Positions 61,069 to 64,000 of a stretch of DNA of 64,000 nt are shown here, one piece after another. The notes under the pieces were generated by a model. That model ran no database searches. It worked only from the letters and a program-made list of their open reading frames with translations, and had not been told where the DNA came from. Source of the stretch: Fen-1058 sp964398185 (lineage in GTDB: Bacteria; Chloroflexota; Anaerolineae; Fen-1058); assembly GCA_964398185.1 (NCBI GenBank), contig CAYNML010000022.1, forward strand, positions 1-64,000, given 5' to 3'. Each line of letters starts with the position of its first letter. Within the stretch, counting starts at the first letter, position 1. The position numbers and the translations under genes were made by a program.

Positions 61069-61113
61069 ACAATGATCAATGAACAATGATCAATGAACAA
61101 TGAGTAATGACAA
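61058..61113 (+). repeat. eight ATG-containing heptamers (ATGAACA/ATGATCA)
   Basis: ATG occurs at 61058, 61065, 61072, 61079, 61086, 61093, 61100 and 61107, exactly seven bases apart. The stop of the response regulator (61066-61068) and the probable start of the Nudix gene (61100) are units of the array. Unlike other junction elements it is a direct rather than inverted repeat. Confidence 0.95.
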
Positions 61114-61747
61114 ATGCCCGGTGAAAGAGTGGGGACTCGACGAGATTCGCGCGGCGCTGCATAAGCCGCTGCCCGGGCTGGCAGCGCAATTAAAGCTGGC
61201 GCCGGAGTATCGCGTGGAGAGTCTGCGCGCTACGCCGCCCGCCGATGCACGGGCCGCAGGCGTGTTGATTCTGCTGTATCAATATGACGGCAGGTGGCAC
61301 TTCCCGCTGATGAAGCGCGTGGAGGATGGGCTGGTGCACAGCGGGCAAATCTCGCTGCCGGGCGGCTCGCAAGAGCCGGGCGAGTCGCTGCGTGAGACGG
61401 CGCTGCGCGAAGCGTGCGAAGAGATTGGCGCGGCCTGCGCTGAAGTGGAAGTGCTGGGCCAGCTCTCCACGATCTACATTCCGCCCAGCAATTTTCTCGT
61501 CACCCCCACGGTGGGTTATGCCAGCGAGCGCCCGGACTTCCGCTGCGATCCGCGCGAAGTGGCCGAGCTGATCGAGGTGCCGTTGCGTGTGTTGTTCGAT
61601 CGGGATGTGGTGCGCCGCGAGCCGTGGCCTCTGCGCGGCGTGACGGTGGAAGTGCCGTTCTATCAAATCGGCCCGCACAAGGTGTGGGGCGCGACGGCGA
61701 TGATCTTAAGCGAGTTCAGCCTGCTGCTCGCGGAAATGGATGTGTGA
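61100..61747 (+). CDS. Nudix hydrolase, CoA pyrophosphatase (NudL) type
   Basis: A 215-aa protein. The Nudix box G-x5-E-x7-R-E-x-x-E-E-x-G is complete in GGSQEPGESLRETALREACE followed by EIGA. The preceding HSGQISLPGG and the later STIYIPPSNFLVTPTVGY match the UPF0035 pattern of CoA pyrophosphatases. It likely cleaves CoA derivatives or other nucleoside diphosphates. The start is chosen at 61100 because in-frame ATGs further up in the repeat run into a stop. Its TGA overlaps the next ATG. Confidence 0.9.
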   Translation: MSNDKCPVKEWGLDEIRAALHKPLPGLAAQLKLAPEYRVESLRATPPADARAAGVLILLYQYDGRWHFPLMKRVEDGLVHSGQISLPGGSQEPGESLRETALREACEEIGAACAEVEVLGQLSTIYIPPSNFLVTPTVGYASERPDFRCDPREVAELIEVPLRVLFDRDVVRREPWPLRGVTVEVPFYQIGPHKVWGATAMILSEFSLLLAEMDV

Positions 61748-62394
61748 TGAAAGAACTCGAAGCACCGGCGGCGGCGTTCAATCAGCCGCGCGAATGGCTG
61801 CGCTGGACAGCGGCAACAGCCGGCGGGTGGGTCCTGGGCTCGGCCATCAGCTACGTCCTGTCGCTGCTGTTCAGCCTGACCGGGCTGAGCGCCGCGCTGG
61901 ATGCCAATCCGGCTGATTTGCCACAAGAAACCATGCTGCTGCTGATGGGGGTCTCGGTGCTGATGTTGTTGATCATCGGTGTGAGCGTGGGCGCTTTGCA
62001 ATGGCTGGTGCTGCGGCGGCACGTGCCGGGACTGCAGCGCTGGGCCATCTTCACCGGGTTGGGGTTTGCGTTGGGGGCGTTTATCTTTCTGGCCTTTATG
62101 GGGCTGGGCGTGGGCCTGCTGCAGTGGCTGTTGCTGCGTCGCGATTTAAACAAGACTGGCTGGTGGCCGGTCATGAGCGCCGTGGCCTGGCCGCTGGGCT
62201 ATATGCTCGGCGGCGGCCTGGGTGTGACGGTGGGGCAAGCCCTCGGCTCGCCGCTGGTGCTCAACCTGCTGGGCGGGCTGCTGACCGGCGCCATCATCGG
62301 CGCGGTGACGGGCGCGGTGCTGTTGTGGCTGCTGCGCGAGAATCGTGCGCTGCTGGACGGGTTGCGCGCCGAGGCGGAACAGGCTGGGCAATGA
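61747..62394 (+). CDS. polytopic membrane protein
   Basis: A 215-aa protein with about six hydrophobic helices rich in Gly, Leu and Ala, arranged as two similar halves: GWVLGSAISYVLSLLFSL and GVSVGALQWLVLRRHVPG, then LGVGLLQWLLLRRDLNKTGW and LGYMLGGGLGVTVGQALG. The repeated LQWL(V/L)LRR segment suggests internal duplication. No family with a known role is recognised. It is translationally coupled on both sides (TGATG with Nudix, ATGA with the ClbS-like gene). Confidence 0.75.
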   Translation: MKELEAPAAAFNQPREWLRWTAATAGGWVLGSAISYVLSLLFSLTGLSAALDANPADLPQETMLLLMGVSVLMLLIIGVSVGALQWLVLRRHVPGLQRWAIFTGLGFALGAFIFLAFMGLGVGLLQWLLLRRDLNKTGWWPVMSAVAWPLGYMLGGGLGVTVGQALGSPLVLNLLGGLLTGAIIGAVTGAVLLWLLRENRALLDGLRAEAEQAGQ

Positions 62395-62843
62395 ACAAAA
62401 CAGAATTGTTGGCCAACATCCGCTCGGGCCGCAAGCAATTGGAAGTCGCCCTGGCGCGCTTCAGCGAGGCAGAACTGCTGGCGCCCCAGCTGCACGGCGG
62501 CTGGTCGCTCAAAGATCTCATCGCGCACTTCGGGTTCTGGGAAGGCCGCATCGTCACGCTGTACGGCCACTTGCTGCGCGATGAAAAACCGGCCGACGAA
62601 CCGGCGCTGGACGAACTCAACGCGCAGGCGTTTGCTCACTCGCAAACGCGGTCGCTCGACGAGGTGCGGCGTGACGAGCGCGCGGCCTACACCCAATTGC
62701 TCACCATCGCAGTCGAGGCTTCCGAGGAGACGTTGTTCAATCCGCTGAAATTTGCGTGGACGCAGGGCCGGCCGTTCGCGGAGTGGATTGAGAACAACAC
62801 TTACGGTCACTACGAGGAACACGCCGGGGATTTGCGAAGGTAA
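62391..62843 (+). CDS. ClbS/DfsB-type DinB-like protein
   Basis: A 150-aa four-helix protein: NKTELLANIRSGRKQLEVAL, WSLKDLIAHFGFWEGRIV with the first histidine, and IENNTYGHYEEHAGDL with the other two histidines near the C-terminus. The K-D-x-x-A-H-x-x-x-W motif fits the ClbS/DfsB/DUF1706 branch of the DinB superfamily, one member of which hydrolyses the colibactin cyclopropane. The substrate here is unknown. Its stop codon is part of the following hairpin. Confidence 0.85.
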   Translation: MNKTELLANIRSGRKQLEVALARFSEAELLAPQLHGGWSLKDLIAHFGFWEGRIVTLYGHLLRDEKPADEPALDELNAQAFAHSQTRSLDEVRRDERAAYTQLLTIAVEASEETLFNPLKFAWTQGRPFAEWIENNTYGHYEEHAGDLRR

Positions 62844-62879
62844 TGCGTGCTGCGTCAAGCGCAGGCCGTTACGCATTAC
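62840..62879. terminator. bidirectional hairpin between convergent genes
   Basis: GTAATGCGT (62840-62848) pairs with ACGCATTAC (62871-62879). The stop codons of both converging genes overlap its arms. No U-tract is present. Confidence 0.6.
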
Positions 62880-63310
62880 GGATTTTGCAGCACCTCATCC
62901 AGAATCGGCTGCAGCACCACGATCACCTGCGCCAGTCGCGCCGCCACCCGATCGACATACGCGGCGTTAAAGGTCTCCATCGGGATGGTCTCGTAGACCT
63001 TGGTCCAGCCGCGATCCCACATCTCCGCTTCGATCCGATCCCCCAGTTCTACTTTGATCTCGAAGAGATGCTGCATGAAACCGTTGAGCCAACGTGCATT
63101 GGCGGCGGAATTACGGCTCTCAAAATGCAAGCCGATCTCCAGCTCGGCGCGTTTGATGCCGAGGGTCACCACTTCATAATGCACGTGCGGATCGGCGTAG
63201 TACAACTGCACCAGCCACGATCGTCTGGCGACCTTGAAGTCTTGCAGTGCCGGGGGAAGTTTCGCCTGCGCTGCCGGGGGAATGGCGCGCATCAGCTCGT
63301 CGAGTCGCAT
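62876..63310 (-). CDS. hypothetical protein
   Basis: A 144-aa soluble protein of mixed alpha/beta character: MRLDELMRAIPPAAQAKLP, SWLVQLYYADPHVHYEVVTL, IKRAELEIGLHFESR and a helical C-terminus (VDRVAARLAQVIVVLQPIL). The frame is well conserved in codon bias and lacks other-strand competitors, so it is probably real. I recognise no family. Confidence 0.65.
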   Translation of the reverse strand: MRLDELMRAIPPAAQAKLPPALQDFKVARRSWLVQLYYADPHVHYEVVTLGIKRAELEIGLHFESRNSAANARWLNGFMQHLFEIKVELGDRIEAEMWDRGWTKVYETIPMETFNAAYVDRVAARLAQVIVVLQPILDEVLQNP

Positions 63311-63319
63311 ACGGTGTAT

Positions 63320-63416
63320 AGACCTGGCAGGTATTGTACGGCCGCGTTGGCGTGTTTCCAGTCAAGTGGTGCGCGGTGCTGAAGACCTTACGGGCAGGCG
63401 GAAACCTGCCAGGTCT
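63320..63416. repeat. AGACCTGGCAGGT inverted-repeat element, second copy
   Basis: AGACCTGGCAGGT (63320-63332) and ACCTGCCAGGTCT (63404-63416) are perfect inverted arms around 71 bases. It has the same outer arms as 55223-55321 but a different interior. It separates the hypothetical gene from the HAD gene and may end the HAD-side reading of neighbours. Confidence 0.9.
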
Positions 63417-63422
63417 TCTGCC

Positions 63423-63896
63423 TCAACGGCGTAAGGTCGCAACCAGCCGCTTCGGATACAGCAGCACCCCAAGCGCGTCAAAGATGTTGTGCGTCACCAC
63501 ATCGGCGGCGGCCAGCGCCTCGAAGGCCGCGCCCTCGTGGCCGATGACGGCGATGCCCAGCGCGGCGACCTTCAGCATGTCCACATCATTTCCCCCGTTG
63601 CCGATGGCGACGACTTTGCCGGCGCCCAGCGTGCGGACGTAGTCGGCTTTTTGTTCGCGCTCGTGGCCGCCGGGCTTCAGCCGATCGGCGCTGAACTTCA
63701 ACTGGCGATCGATCTCGGCCTGCTTGCCGTGCGTGTCCGCCGTGAGCAGGCGCACCTCCAGCTTGCCGCGCAGCTGCGCGATGAGCGGCTCCACGCCTTT
63801 GATGAGCTGCCCGTCGACGGCCAGCGTGCCGTTCACGTCGAAGACCGCGTATTCCAGTTCGATGATGCCCCGGCCGGGGATGGCTAGTTCGATCAT
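63423..63896 (-). CDS. HAD-superfamily protein with D-x-N-G-T motif
   Basis: A 157-aa protein resembling the soluble P-type-ATPase-like HAD group. Motif I is AVFDVNGTLAVDG, where the usual second Asp is Asn22; motif II is VRLLTADTHG; a Lys lies in EQKADYVRTL; motif IV is AIGNGGNDVDMLKVAALGIA. Loss of the second aspartate removes the general acid of most HAD phosphatases, so the activity may be slow, different, or P-type-like. No membrane segments are present. Confidence 0.85.
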   Translation of the reverse strand: MIELAIPGRGIIELEYAVFDVNGTLAVDGQLIKGVEPLIAQLRGKLEVRLLTADTHGKQAEIDRQLKFSADRLKPGGHEREQKADYVRTLGAGKVVAIGNGGNDVDMLKVAALGIAVIGHEGAAFEALAAADVVTHNIFDALGVLLYPKRLVATLRR

Positions 63897-63912
63897 GAGG
63901 CCCTCTGAAACA

Positions 63913-63999
63913 CGTCATGGCGAGGAGGCCGCAAACCGACGAGGCAATCTCGTGATCGTTGGAGGAGATTGCTTCGGCCCTGCGGGCCTCGCAATGACG
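63913..63999. repeat. CGTCATGGCGAG-type palindromic element
   Basis: It starts CGTCATGGCGAGGAGGCC, ends CTCGCAATGACG and holds GAGGCAATCTC/GAGATTGCTTC inside. It belongs to the same family as 23130-23274 and 34172-34249 and lies at the right edge of the window. Confidence 0.85.
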
Positions 64000-64000
64000 G

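Noticed and set aside
61058..61113. Possible CRISPR-like or iteron array of 14-bp direct repeats
   Set aside because: The repeats are contiguous, seven bases long, without spacers, and contain the stop and start codons of the flanking genes. No cas or rep gene is near.

Overview
The window looks like a high-GC draft chromosome from an uncultured Chloroflexota bacterium, probably Anaerolineae-like. This is an inference from gene content: a BTAD/ATPase/TPR regulator, NBR1-Ig-like and S74-domain secreted proteins, short secreted proteins carrying a YLPL motif, a LacI-type sensor fused to a hybrid kinase, two LexA paralogues and MutS2. No rRNA, phage or CRISPR array is present. A run of 100 N flanked by an exact 55-bp duplication at 6333-6542 marks a scaffold join.

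Layout. 1-670: a minus-strand T-box leader and two tRNA-Ala genes. 727-8089: a secreted GH10-like hydrolase, a lipoprotein, an MrfA-like helicase with an HNH insert, an AbrB/PIN toxin-antitoxin pair and a TerB-like protein. 8349-16918: Hsp20, a large BTAD regulator, and a plus-strand secretion cluster (small protein, Lon-like protease lipoprotein, S74 repeat protein, small secreted protein). 16987-21078: a truncated AraC/GyrI gene, a four-gene minus-strand run (DinB, YciI, YcaQ-type glycosylase, SnoaL-like) and a small two-gene unit. 21082-24035: an FtsK-type ATPase and two LexA repressors with SOS-box promoters. 24232-32699: a signalling cluster of CheR, CheB, a 1752-aa LacI-sensor hybrid kinase and a REC-GAF-kinase.

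32995-42079 holds acyl-CoA and propionate metabolism: acyl-CoA dehydrogenase, the carboxyltransferase, biotin carboxylase and biotin carrier of an acyl-CoA carboxylase, methylmalonyl-CoA mutase large subunit and methylmalonyl-CoA epimerase. Together these give the route propionyl-CoA to succinyl-CoA, although the B12-binding mutase subunit is not in the window. Three toxin-antitoxin modules sit in this stretch: MNT-HEPN inside the carboxylase operon, HigBA, and MntA-HepT between two copies of the epimerase 3' end. 43385-45231 is a lower-GC TcmP/DUF5131 pair bounded by shared octamer repeats. 45418-49659: UvrD/PcrA helicase interrupted by a mini-intein, a YacP-type NYN protein and MscS. The rest is mostly housekeeping: tRNA(CAT), transketolase, CvpA-like, MutS2, DUF72, a GT39-like membrane protein, an esterase, DegV, RidA, an OmpR-type regulator, Nudix, a ClbS/DinB-like protein and a HAD protein.

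The most distinctive feature is the noncoding DNA. Many gene junctions carry short words iterated in a strict 7-, 8- or 9-nt register, often folding into hairpins and running into stop and start codons. Other palindromic families recur between genes, and copies have entered coding sequence (the helicase gene, the intein linker, the 3' end of a Phd antitoxin). The best candidates for unknown biology are the TcmP/DUF5131 island, the BTAD regulator with its 11-bp-spaced heptamers upstream of the Lon-like lipoprotein operon, the 11-nt repeat array in the lexA2 leader, and the phased-word junction elements.
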